64,000 nt of DNA. Source: Amblyornis subalaris. Taxonomy: Eukaryota; Chordata; Aves; Passeriformes; Ptilonorhynchidae. A program made the position numbers and the translations under genes. Under the pieces are notes generated by a model. That model made no database searches, was not told the DNA's origin, and saw only the letters and a list, made by a program, of their open reading frames with translations. Below, in pieces: positions 12,556 to 24,518 of the stretch; the stretch's first letter is position 1, and every line of letters begins with the position of its first letter. Where the stretch lies: positions 1,975,959 to 2,039,958 of the forward strand of contig JACAXG010000014.1 in NCBI GenBank assembly GCA_018881555.1, given 5' to 3'.

Positions 12556-15500
12556 AACTTTAAAGCACAAGAAATGTGCCTCGGGATAGGCAGCTCAACC
12601 GAGCAGAAACACCTTAATGATGGAATTAATCCCGTGCTTTGGAAGCAAACCCGGATAACTGCGTGCACATAAAGCAGCTTCTCCTCTCTGNTCCTTGCTG
12701 TAACGGGAAAAGCAAAGTGTTGGAGAAATCATTTCCCAGCTTGGCTGAGCACTGAGGAATGGCACTTTGTGTGTAACAAATATCCTGGTGCTGGGGATTT
12801 GTCAAGGGAGCAGGGCATGGCTGAGGCACTTCCAGGAGAGGAGCTGGGCCACCAGCCAAGATCTGGCTTCTGCTGGTTGTGCTCCCGACCGGGAGCAACA
12901 GGAATTAATTCCTGGCTCGATGCGTGTGAGCACGGAAAAGCAAAACTCAGTGTAACNTGCAGGGTCCGGGGGCTGCCTGCGTGGTCACCCATCTTTATTC
13001 TGTTGTTTTCCTTCATCTGCTCTGGCTAGAGCTGAAAATGCATAGAAATCTTGAATCACAGAATCCTTTGGAAGTGGAGGAAGATGGATTTACAGCCTGG
13101 GAAGGAAGATCCCACTCCTTCAGTGCCTTTTTGAGTGTTCCCTGCAGCAAGGGTTGCCTCCATCACACATGGAACAGCAGAACCACAGGGGAAAACAACG
13201 AAATGCCCAAATATTCTGTTCCTGTCATGGTTATTACATATTATTTGCAAGGCTTTAAGGTATTTTTCTTTATCTTCCTGAGTTTTCTGTGTAAAACTCT
13301 CAGTGACAAGCACCCCCAAGAGCATCCGCAGTGCTGAGGTGGAGGGAGGAGATGAAATGCAAGAGGTGAAGCAGGGGCAGAAAATGGTGCCTGGTGTGAC
13401 CTACAGCTCTGAGCCACCAAGAAAAGCTCCCCCACAGCCAGTTTTAAGTCAAAAGTCGGGAAGATGCAAGGAAGTTCAAGTCCTTGTCCTGGGAATTTGA
13501 TGGCAGCTGATCAAGGCCTCTGACCCCAGTGAAATGGGTCCTTAAACGTTTGAGAAGCCTCACACTGACAAATCCCAAGGCAGGAGGGGCAATAAATGAA
13601 ATCCAGTCAGACAGAACCTCTCTGGAGGGGCATGAAACCCTCATTTTAAATGAAAATATATTTCAAACTTTGGCTAAGTTATACTGGGGTGAAATAATGC
13701 ATATTTGAGAGTTGCCATTTCCAAACCTGCTCCATCACTTCCTCAAGGTTCACTTGCTCCTTATTCCTCTCTGGTACCAAGGGACACTTAGTGAAGTGCT
13801 GGGGCTTAAAATNAAGTTTCTCCAAGTAGCCAAGTTCTGCTGAGCAACCTAAAATGGAAGGGTTGTAACTGGGACCCTGCTCTGGGAATATTTCAGCACA
13901 GAAAGAGTCCCCCTGACCTTCAGCCTGTGCCCTGCTGCACACAGTTCTCCTGGATTTGTCTTGGGAATGTGGGGGATCGGTGGGGCTGCTTGGAAGGGAT
14001 GTGGAATTTGCTCCACAGCTCAGTTATCTGCCTGTGCATAATAGGAAAATGGGAAAAATCTCATTTAATAGCTCTTTCCACACTCCTGTATCACTGCTCA
14101 ATACTGGTTCTTGTCACAGAATGTATTTTGACAGTAATTTGCTCAATTATTTAACAACATTAATAGCTGTGTGTTTAAAGTCTCAATAGTGTCATTTCCC
14201 TCTTGAGCTGTGTTTTGGTGTGTTTAACTCCTTGGAAGCTGTAAAAGAAGAGGCTGTAAAGGTGGATTTTTCCTCAGTGCCAGGATTTCAGAGGCTGCCA
14301 CTGTCACCCTGCAAGTCTCTGCCTTCTCACTGTTCCCACACAACTCCTGAACCCCACTCCTGGCAGCCTCNAGAATCTACTTTTAAAACAGAGATTGTTC
14401 TTTACTTGAGATCGTCAGAAATGTTTTAAAAGGGTATTGAAGCTTCAAAGCTGCTATAAATATCTGCTTGAGGAATCGTTTGTCTTAGNGTTTTCATAAA
14501 AAATTAATTGTTCGTTGAAACATTGACAATTAGAACACTTTTCTGGGGAGGGAGACTGTTTTCTTAGCCACTTTTTAAATAAAAATCCTTTGCAAGCACA
14601 CCAAGATCATTTAATCACATCTAAATCTTTGCTTAATACACGAATCCACGGCAGAATTGTAGCTCAAAGGACAATTTTGTGTACTCAGAGCTCTGCCCTT
14701 CTCCTGCCATTTGAAACCAAGAGCATTTTGATAAATACCCTTCATTGTGAGCTTGGACTCTGCATCTGAGCACAGGCAAAGGAAGATTTCCATATTTAAG
14801 TAGCAATGAGACAAACTATGGATAATTTTGCCCTTTGTTTTCTCTCCCCACCAAACCAAATTTCCCGGAGCTCCCCCAGGGTTACATCCGGAAGGAGGAA
14901 AACGTGGCCNAAAAAGGTTTGATTTATCTTTAAAACGAGATCCAGTAGGTCATTCTGACAGCAAAGCAAGCCAGGGAGGGATGTTTGAGATAAAAATTTA
15001 TGAAACATGAAATGGGCTTTAATAGGCAGCTCGTAAAGGCTCGGAAAAAGAACCCTCTGTGGAGCGGCAGAGCCCTGNTTTTATGGTGCTTTCAGGGGTG
15101 GCAGGGCCATAAAAGCGCTGGGTGGGAGGGAAGAATTCAAAATATAACTGAACACGGCTCCTAAATCCCTGCNGACCCCAAAAGCTCCGCTCCGGGTGCC
15201 AATTCCTGCTGGGAAACGTCGGGATGGGTGGTGGGAAACACAACCCGGCGCCTGCAAATCCCAGGTGTGTTTTGAAGTTTTCCATGCCCGGATCATTACG
15301 GCTGCAATTCCCAGGAAATGTCCACATCTCTCTGGTGATTCCGGGAGCTCGAATTTAGATTTATGTGGAGCGGCAATGCCTCGTATTTTTTCCCAAGGCT
15401 GGAAATGTCCTGGTTTGAGATGGGATGAGGAGATGGGATGAAAAGCCTGAAAGGAATTGCTCTTTTTAGGCCAGGCTGGTATTAATCAGAAAGATGGATA

Positions 15501-17260
15501 CATATAAAAGAAGATATTTTTACATCTGCGCTCAAATTCTGAAAATTCTACAGTGACAAATGGCTGCTAATAAGAGGAGGATGTAAAAGGGGAGAAAAAG
15601 CAGAGAGAAATGTTAAAAACGAGGCCTTCTGGCAGTTTGCAGCTCTGAGGGGGCCGAGGCAGATCAAAGATTAAAACTCCAGCTCTTATTAATTAATTTA
15701 CCAAATAACTGTGTCATATTTAAAAGCATCCACCTCTGAGGTGTGTGGGGACAAATAAAAGCCCTCTGGGAGTGCCTGATGGCACCGAAAATAAAACCTA
15801 CAGAACAGAAACCTGGGAAATAGTTCCCAAAAGACAGCCAGAAAACCTGGGACATGTCACACAAAGCAGTATTTTCTGGGAATGCTGTTCAAGCTGACGA
15901 GGAAAAATTTCACCACGGAAGAAATAGCCATTATTACACCGAAAATAAATTGCTGTTTCTTACAGGANAGAGGAAGAAATTCCTGTTTCTTTCTCTGGAC
16001 CGGAGTCCCAGAAAAACTGGGACATGTGTAAAGGAAACATCTAAATAAAGAGGATTCATATGGAGGGAAAGGTCTGAACCTCTGCCAAAAGAATGTGAAT
16101 AAAGAAGCAGCACCCCTGATTTTGTTGGCAGGGCAGAAATGCAGAAGGTTTGCTTTCTGAGGGAAAATACATCAAGATTAGGAAAAATCTGCCTCGAATT
16201 CTTATTCACAATTAATCACTTAATTACTCAGGAATAAATAGAAGGTGGATCCACTTTTCCGAGTGGTGCCACCACCAAGNGTGGCCAGAGCTGAGTTAGA
16301 AAAGCTGAAGGTTCCAAATTTGTGTGGCCTGGAGGACAATAAATGTAACATAGCTTAGCAAAAGTTGTATTTCTGTGCATTTTAGCCTCCCCAGTGAGCT
16401 GATTCCTTAGGGGAAGACAAACTTTTCCATTATTATACATCACCNGTACCCCCATTTTCCTTCCAGAGCTCCGTGGAATTTCCTTCTTCCTCGGAGTTAT
16501 AAAGCAGCAGAGATCGAAATGGAATTTTAAAAGCTTGTCAAATATTTGACTTAATAGAACAAAAAAAAGTCACTGAGCTCATCCTTTTATCCTGCATATT
16601 TCCCTAAAAAGCCCAAATTTTAATTCCTGGTCTTTCCTCCCCAAAAACCAGCTCCTTGGACCTCACCCCACGCTGATTTATCTTCCAGAGGCATCTCCTG
16701 CTCCAGCCCAGGTGGATGCTGAGCCCTTGCCCTGTGTTTGTCGTCAGGGCTGGGAGAGGGCACCAGGCACACACCAATTATCCCTTTGATGCTCCCTCCT
16801 GGAATGTGCTTTTGCATATTCCAGGCCCAGTGCACCATTCCCTGCGGTTTCAGCAGTAGATGGAGGAAGGTTTCGTGCTGCAATGGTTTAGAATTTGTTG
16901 CTGCTCTCCAGAAAATCCTTTTAGCCTTTTTTTCCAGCTGGGCCGAGCTGTGAATTCTTTGGGATTCCCTCGGTGCTGGGGATGGGATCAGGCAGAGCCT
17001 TCCCGGAGAAGGGATGAAGCATTTCTGGAGTGTGTTTACTCCCACTGGTCACGTGCACTCCCAAGCTGAATGAGGAGAGGAGGGAACAAGGGGCAGCGGC
17101 AGTGCCAGGGAATGTGACATCCCTGAGCCGTGCTGATGGAAAACCCCTGATTCCCATCCTGTGCCACTTCACTGACACTCTTAGCAGGGAATTCTGAAGC
17201 AGGTTAATGACAGGAAGAACAGGCTTAGAACAGTTCAGTGAATAAATAATCTGATGGAGA
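12556..17260. other. intergenic, no gene recognised
   Basis: No homology to a gene or RNA was recognised. The stretch alternates moderately GC-rich unique DNA with AT-rich patches. No repeat family was identified. Confidence 0.55.
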
Positions 17261-17395
17261 ATTATAGAAAAGAATTATGGAATGGTTTGGGGTGAAGGGA
17301 CCNTAAAGCTCACCCAGTCCCACTCCCTGCCATGGGCAGGAACACCTTCCACTATCCCAGCTTGCTCCAAACCTGGCCTTGAACCCTTCCAAATG
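17261..17395 (-). mobile_element. CR1 LINE 3'-end fragment
   Basis: Short antisense CR1 tail: 'ggaatggtttggggtgaagg', 'ctgccatgggcagg', 'ccttccactatccc' and 'aacctggccttgaacccttcc'. It is truncated just after the last motif. Confidence 0.88.
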
Positions 17396-20300
17396 TAGTT
17401 TGTTTTATTTTAAAAGTCCTTTTAATAAATTCTTCCACAGCATTTGCCAGACCTGTGCCTGTCATGCCTATCACCATGTGCTGTACAGGTGTGAAAATGC
17501 CATAAAAATGCAGNTGTTTATTTACTAGAAGCCAAACGAGATTTCTTCTGAGTGCTTCAGTCAGTTCTCGTGTGCTGAAGGTCTGCAGGATGAGAGGGGT
17601 GAGATCAGCCCTCACTCAGAGACAACTCAGGTGGATAAATATTGGTGCCAGCTTAGGGGAACCAGAGCTCAACTGTGCAGGAAGCCACGGCTTCCCTGAA
17701 GTTTTCCATTCCCAAATGCCCCCTCCTCAGTTCACAAAGGGAGCTGAGAGTGCCAGCTGGTGGAGGCAGGCACGGGGGAGCTCTGGGTTTCCCAGCTCCC
17801 ACAATCAAGTGGCCAATTTTACGGAACCCTCAGCTTGTGACCCATGAAATGACACGAGATCACCTCACCCGCAGCTGGAACAGCCTGGGCTCCGTCCCCT
17901 GGGCCAATTCCATGCATATTCCTTGTGCTTTTGGAGATTAGCTGCTCCAGAGTTTTCACTCACTTAATTACCTGTCCTGGTGCAGAATTAAGAAAGCTCC
18001 TGGACTGGTCTGGCCGGGTGTGGGGAAGCCTGTGGGAAATGGGGTGACTCCTGCAGGCAACAATGTCCTAATTAAACTCNGGGATTTGCATTCCAAACAG
18101 CATCCAGTCAACCCCAGATAAATTCCTTATCGAGGCCCATTCCTTATCCAGTTTCTGTGTGCTGTCCTACTGCCCAGTCCCATGCCAAACCTGCTGTTCC
18201 ACCGAGCCTTTCCAAGAATTGNGCAGTTTTTCCCCTTTCCAAGGACGGGGGTGGGTGTTCTGTGGGTTTTTTGTCCTCCCAGTCCTCACCAGGACCAGGA
18301 CCAGGGCAGGGAGAGGCTGCTGGGCCACGCAGAGCTGTGTTGTGACCTCTGTCCTCACCACTTGAACCTTCTGCTTCCAGAATTTTCCGGCATTCCCATT
18401 TTAACCACTTTCATTTTGGTTTTCTATGGAAACAGAGCTCATTTTCTTTCATTTCCTCCATCCCTCTTTACATCCCACACTTCTCAGCCCCTGACCAATT
18501 CCAGTGAAGCTGGGAAAAGAAAGACTGATCTCAAAGGTGCAGATTTTGTCCGAAGAGATGGTCAGGATAAGAAAAGCAGCTTTTTTCCATGTATTTCATA
18601 TATTTCAGTAATTCAGCAGATTATTTCATAATATTTACAAGACAGCAGAGAAGCCCCACGAAACACAATCATTATTAGACATCAGAGAATCCCATTATAA
18701 GGTATTTAATAACAGGCAAAAAAAATCTTTATTTCTACATATGGAGCTAATCTGTTAAATTTTGTATAACCCCAAAGTTGCTGCTTTTCCATACAGGGAA
18801 CCTCACACTGAAAAGGGGAGGCAGCTGATCTCCTTTGTAATTTAAATATTTCTGCTTTGTTTTGGTAATTTTCCCTTGCCAAGAACAATTGCTGTGCCAC
18901 GGTGTCACTTTTATACGGTTGTGGTTGAATCTGTTTGGCAGGAAAGCACAGGGAGAAGCAGTAAAAAGAGATTTTGATATTTAATTGTGTGGGCAACACG
19001 ATCAAGGGACCTGAAAACAAGGGACGAAGTGCTGCTGGGAGAGCTCTTCAGAGTAAGATCTTTGCAAAAAATTGCTTTTTTTAGTGTATTTGCAGTCACC
19101 CATCAAAGGCAGAGCATGGTTTGGTCTGGCTTTTTGTTGTTGTTGTTGCTTTTTTAATTTTTGAAGGCTATTTATTCGATTGTTTTTTCTCTGTGAGAAT
19201 ACATAGGATAAAACTGCTTNAAAAGGCAGGGATTTCGGGCAAGTTTTGTGTTCTGAGTGAAGCTCATTATGCACTGTGAAAGTTATTAACGAGTCCTTAT
19301 CTCCCCTTGGGATATCATCCGGGAAAAGCAGCAGGAGCAGCTCGGGAAGCAGGAGCAGAGGATGCCTGGGGATTCTCCACTCCACCATCCCAAGCCCTGC
19401 CGGCAGCTCCACGTTGGGAAAGGATCCCGCTCATCCCACCCGCACCACAACCCAGCCCTTTCCCAACGGATCTCAGCTGCCAGGCAAAACTCTGGGAATG
19501 CTGTCGGAGCTGAACCAACCCACACCAGTGTCGCTGCATTGTGTCAGCTCAGGGAATTTGTTATTAAAAGCNGAGAATCACGGAAAAGACACAAAATTCC
19601 GTGTGGTTTTGCACTCGGGAGCGATGNAAGAATCACCTGAGTTTTCCTGGCTTTTCTGCAGGTGGTTCTGGAGAGGATTCAGGGAGCGTGGAGAGGCCAG
19701 CCCTGCCTTCAGCTGCGCTGGGATTTGNGGCTGAAGGATTCAGGAGAGGAACCTGGAGCAGGGATGTTGTCCCACCAGGAGCGTGGGACTCAAATGCTGT
19801 ATCCACNGATTTCCACCTAAAAACCCAAACCCCACCTCGTCCCACCCCAGCCCTCCAGACTCCACTGAAATCCACAGCTGGGAAAGCCTGCTTGGAAGCA
19901 GGAACTCCTGAGGATCCTCTCTCTGAAGGACAGAGGTTGGACGTGGAGCATTTTGACTGCTCCTGCCCGGGGCAGTCCTTCACCGTTTGNGGATTTTCCA
20001 GGGAAAGGGGAGGGTTTCCAGACAGAAAACCTGATTTTGCTGAAAAGCACGGAGGGGAAAAACAAAAGGTTGAGGGAATAGGTCAGGGCTGGCTCCCAGG
20101 TGAGCTCAGGCTGTGTTTGGTAAGGAAGGGAGGAAAGGTGAGGCTCAGACATCGCCTGTGGCTCATTATCCCAAAATGAAGCTGATTCATATTTGGGAAN
20201 GATTTGGCTGCAGGCAGATAGTTTAGAACATCGTCTATTATGCAGATTCTTACCTCATTTACTTGCCCAATTAGATCATTAAAACACCTCAAGCATCTTG

Positions 20301-20688
20301 GCCTNATTTTGCAGCATTTCTGAGGAAAACTCGCCCTCTTTTCCTTACACAAACCCCATCCATACATTCCCTCCACGCTGGGATTTTCTGCATGAGGTCT
20401 GGGAGATGCCAGAGCAGAGCCTGGGAGCTGCTGGGAAGCGATTCCAACCGGAGCTTGCACAAGGAGGTGGTGCCTTCCCTGCAGACTTTCCTGTGCTGCA
20501 TTTTTGTGGCTCCTTCTCCCTGACCCCATAATTCCGCCGGGACATTAAATTGCCTCTCGTAGGAACTCAAAGCCCCNCAGGGGCAGAGGTGTTTTGGGAG
20601 GTTCCAAACGAGGGAAGGCCCTAATTGTAAATATTTTTTTGGGGCTCTGCTCCGTAAGCAGGTCCCGGTGGCCATGGGGTGTGAGCCG
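17396..20688. other. intergenic, no gene recognised
   Basis: No exon or repeat family recognised. A (TTG)n microsatellite of about five units lies near 19135. GC content rises from about 19.3 kb towards the candidate promoter at 20.7 kb. Confidence 0.5.
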
Positions 20689-20849
20689 CATAAATCGCGA
20701 GGAGGAGGGCGGGGTGGGGAGGACNCGCTCTGTAATTCGGGATCAAAGCTCCCTGTTTCTCCTTCTCCATCCACACAGGAGCTGCTCCCTGCTCGGGGCA
20801 GAGGTGCCGGGGAGCATCGGCCGTGCCGGCGCCGGGGGCACGCGGACAG
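20689..20849 (+). promoter_or_regulatory. candidate promoter and 5' non-coding exon of the SPTSSB-like gene
   Basis: A GC- and CpG-enriched patch about 1 kb upstream of the SPTSSB-like coding exon. It starts with a TATA-like cataaat at 20689 and ends in a strong splice donor CAG|GTGAGC at 20849/20850. A pyrimidine-rich acceptor-like stretch ending ccacacag precedes 20780, so either a first exon of about 130 bases or an internal exon 20780-20849 is possible. The partner acceptor would be the clear one at 21887/21888. The signals are visible in the sequence; their use in one transcript is inferred. Confidence 0.4.
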
Positions 20850-21380
20850 GTGAGCTCTGCTTTTGAAAAATCACATTTTTGGGAGGCAAATCTCTCCTCC
20901 AAGTCACCCGGTGGTGCGTTTGAGGTGTAGCTCGGTTGAACAAAAACGGAGTGTGATGGGCACAAATGGGTAAGTAAGGATATTGCTAAAATTCAGAATT
21001 TTTTTTAAGCGTTATTTTATCTGTCAGGAAGAGGTGGGGAAGCTTTGGAAGCAAAAGGTCTCTAAAAACTTTGGGAAGTGGCTTTTTGAGGATAAAATCC
21101 CGCTCTCTATAGATCTGTGGAGTTACAGGTGTTTAATTCCTGAGGGGTAAGTTTCTTTCCACAGACCTTGACGCTACCAGACTTATTTACTTTCCAATTA
21201 AAAAGNGGGGAATTGCAGTTTTTGGGTTGTTTCCTCTAATTACCAAAGCACAGGAAGTGCCAATAACGAAGTAGTCCTGTTTTCCCTTTTCCTCTCCACT
21301 TCTGTGTCCTGCTCAGTACGAAATGTTACACTCAGTAATTATTAGCATTGCTTTATTTATTCTTTAAAAGAAATCTGTGT

Positions 21381-21437
21381 TTATTATTAATTATTTTACA
21401 TTATTATATATTTATTAACTATTATAATAATTTATAG
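21381..21437. repeat. AT-rich TTA/TAA low-complexity tract
   Basis: Nearly pure A/T with repeated tta, att and taa triplets, lying in the presumed 5' UTR intron of the SPTSSB-like gene. No coding or structural function is evident. Confidence 0.7.
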
Positions 21438-21911
21438 TTCGTTCTGGCAACAAATCAATTCAATCCCTGTGGCAGAAAAGGCTCTATAATCGGGATGTAG
21501 TTTCCCTTTCTGGGAATTCCGAATGTGTGGTGTTCTCCATGCTCCCAGTTCGCACCTGGGACTTCCAGCAGCAACTGGAGCTGAGACATCAAGCCCAGTC
21601 TGCAGCGGTGGGAATCAGCCTTGTCCCAAAGTTCCGTGTCCAAATCCACAGGGAGGGGGAAAGAGAGAGGGTTTGAAGTGCTTTTTAATTAAACTGCTTC
21701 AACAGAGTCTGAAGTATCCCAGAGAAGGGTGAAACGACGGAAGAGTTCAGCCTGGGGAATGGAATTGCCNCAACTCTTGGGCAACAGATTCATGGATTAA
21801 ACCAGAGGTAGCACGGAGCCTCCTCGCTCGGGGCTGGCGCGCGTGAGGCTTTAATTTCCATTTATCCCCTCTCGTTCATCCCCCCAGGAAGGCTTTGGGA
21901 GAGGAGCTGGG

Positions 21912-22154
21912 ATGGACGTGAAGAGCACTCCCGGGTTTGTGTACTGGCTCTTCTGCCAGTTCGAGCTGATCACCTGCAGCTACCTCATGGAGCCCTGGGA
22001 GAAGGTCCTTTTCTACTCCTTCAACGCGGCCGTGGCGGGGCTGCTGCTCTACGCTGCCTACGCGTGCGTGGCTGCCCACGTGGGCTCGGCATTCCAGCTC
22101 CTCTGGAGCGTCCTGGCAAGCCCACGGGACAACGCTCCGGCCGTGGTGAAGTAA
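21912..22154 (+). CDS. divergent SPTSSB-like protein (serine palmitoyltransferase small subunit paralogue)
   Basis: An intact 80-residue frame in one exon, preceded by a good acceptor (tcatccccccag, exon start 21888) and a usable start context (gctgggATGg). It aligns without gaps to SPTSSB at 45388-45624: both begin MDVK and share YWL, Q16, TCSY (21-24), EPWE (27-30), F34, AY (49-50) and HV (56-57), about 28 of the first 70 residues. Small subunits activate the SPTLC1/SPTLC2-3 complex in the ER membrane and tune acyl-CoA choice. A hydrophobic helix spans about residues 33-57. Position 25, Val in subunit B and Met in subunit A, is Leu here. SPTSSB's RVKEY motif (5-9) and Tyr14/Tyr15 are replaced by STPGF and Phe14/Cys15. 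Third codon positions are strongly G/C. Family membership is firm; activity as a subunit is inferred. Confidence 0.85.
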   Translation: MDVKSTPGFVYWLFCQFELITCSYLMEPWEKVLFYSFNAAVAGLLLYAAYACVAAHVGSAFQLLWSVLASPRDNAPAVVK

Positions 22155-22769
22155 CGGCAGCAGCCTTTGGGATCAAAGGAGCGTTTTCCTGAACAAACAC
22201 TGCTTTATTGTCTCTTCGTGTTCTACTCCGACAGCAATTTTGCCAAAACAGCTCCAATCGATCCCTGTTTTTCCCTGACTGCTTCCTCAGGAGCTTTCTG
22301 TTGTAAGCACCCACTGGAATTACAGAGCTGGGTTTGGGACAAGCCCCCTGCAGGTTTGGTTATCCCAGGGGGAGCTGCTTGGACATGGGGAGCTTTCAGC
22401 TGGAGAAATGCTGTGGCATAAATCCGGGGTGGTCTGCCAGAAGAGAAGTGCACACGAAAATCCTGGACACGTGGGAGCTGCTTCCCTAAGCTCGCTGTGT
22501 GTGTATTTGTGGAATGATTCTCGTATTTATTCTTGATTATTTAATACAGTGAATTACTTGACTGGTTCGTGATCATTATGCAANTAGTGCAGTTGATTTG
22601 TTAAAGACGTGAGGATGTGCTGCCATGAAAATTTATGATGGAATTCTCATTTTCTGGGACTTTATAAAAGCAGATCATTTTTGTTTTGCATTTAGAAGAG
22701 GAGTGAGCCATGTGTATCATACAGAGAACAAGAAACTACACATACACTTGTGGTAGGGTTTCAGCTGAA

Positions 22770-22775
22770 AATAAA
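22770..22775 (+). terminator. poly(A) signal AATAAA, SPTSSB-like gene
   Basis: First canonical AATAAA found downstream of the stop codon on the plus strand, giving a 3' UTR of about 0.6 kb. Usage is inferred from position only. Confidence 0.4.
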
Positions 22776-24360
22776 AACCCTAAATATTTAAAAAATACAA
22801 TGCCTCTTTTTTCCCTAACCTGTTATTCCCTACTTTCCACCTTTTACACTCTCCCTGTGGGGCAGTGTCTGAAGCATGAACTCCTGAGACTGTACATAAC
22901 GTCCTGGCTTTGCCTGTAACTGGTTTTGTTCCTAATTCCATGTCTTTTTAGCCTTAGAAACACAAGATTCCTGTGCTGCCAGCTTCCTACAGGGGACTGG
23001 AGCTGCACTGGGATGAGCTTGGGAATGAGAATTGGGGCTTGGAATCACCCTAGAGGAAGAAGGGAGGAGAGCAGAGTGCACAGAGGGTGACATAAATCCA
23101 CTTTTTCCCACCCACACTGAGGTGAGTTTTGTGCCTTCTTTGGAGCACAGAGGTGCTCCTGGAATGTCCTCTCCTTCCAGAGACTGGGATGTTGTTGGAG
23201 GTGGCAATCCAGTGACTTAGGAAACGAGGCTTGGTCGTAGGAGGTGACAAAACAAGGTGAAGACATTAATTATGTCATTTGTCACCTCAACATGAGACTC
23301 GGCTGCTTTCCCAGGTTATAATTAGGGGGAAATAAGGNAGGATATGAAAATAATTTCTTTGGGAAAATGAGGGCAGCTGTGCTCAAACTCACAACTCTTT
23401 TAACAGTGCCAAAGTATCTTTAAGTTTGTAAAGAAATCTATTTAATCCTTTAGAATTAGATTAGAATCCAATTGGATGTTTTATTGAAGTAATATAATGG
23501 CTGAAGTACTAATTTACTTTACATTAGTGTAAATTTGCTTCCATGCTTAGCACGTGTATTATATTTACTGATATTTATCCATANAAGTTGTATTTATTGC
23601 TGAACAGAAGAGGGAACACACAGCATTTTAGTTCTGTCAATCATCAGACAATTTATGGAGACAAGGATTTTTTTTCCAGCCTGTCAGCCTCTAATGCAGA
23701 GAAATAAAGACAGAACTTTGCATTATGGGTGCAAAATACATATTTCTCAAGAATATACCAACATCTATTTCTCAAGACGTGCCTGGGAGTGAGCCCAGGG
23801 CAGGAGCAGGTCACACTCGGTGACAGCAGAGACTCCACACGTACATCCAGAGCATTTATGGACAGCAGGGAATCTCCCATCAGGCTGGAGAAGCAGGAAC
23901 TCTGCCCTGGGCCTGTCTTTGTTTATGCTGCCCTTTCCCACGTGGTGTTCGTGGTGTTGCCTCCAGTGCTGGTGCCTCTTTTGCAAGAGCCAGGGTGGGA
24001 TGGTGCCTGTGGAGCTGCCCTGTCCCATCCCAAGATCCCAGCCGGGCTGGGGGAACGGGAGAGAGCCTGGAAAGCACCAAGAACCAGCACAGGGAACGAG
24101 GGGCCAAGTGAGAGCTGGAGCTGCCCACACTTCCTGATCAAGTGTACTCACCACACTCCTTCCCCTGCCTGGCACCAGGACTCCAGGATTTCAAAGATTA
24201 CATCAAAATTCCATTTGCCATTTCAGTTCCCAACCCTGGCCTGCCTGNGCAGGTTCCTGCTGGAAGCTCTGCTCCCACCAGGAGCCCCAGGGGCTCTGGA
24301 TTTGCCACGTCAGGCCTGTGCAGGCTCATCTGGGAATGGGATCAGGGTCAGGCACGGCTG
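22776..24360. other. intergenic, no gene recognised
   Basis: Between the convergent SPTSSB-like gene and NMD3. An open frame of about 290 codons starting near 23.73 kb runs into the following CR1 element and has no recognisable domain. Nothing else could be supported. Confidence 0.55.
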
Positions 24361-24518
24361 GAGCTGTGTCAGGGAGGTTGGGATGGAGATCAGGGAAAGG
24401 TTCTTCCCCCAGAGGGTGGTGGGCACTGAACAGGCTCCCCAGGGAATGTCACAGTCCCAGAGCTCCAGGGGCCTTTGGACAACGATCCCAGGGATGCACA
24501 GGGTGGAATTGTTGGGGT
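24361..24518 (+). mobile_element. CR1 LINE fragment (second 3'-end subfamily)
   Basis: Sense CR1 of a different subfamily: 'gaggttgggatggagatcagggaaaggttcttcccccagagggtggtgggcactg', 'aacaggctccccaggg' and 'tttggacaacgatccc' occur in the standard order. It is truncated before the tail. Confidence 0.85.

Noticed and set aside
21888..22154. SPTSSB-like gene as a processed pseudogene of SPTSSB
   Set aside because: The frame is intact, an acceptor precedes the coding exon, no poly(A) tract follows, and the retained residues are the family core. A single coding exon is normal for this family.
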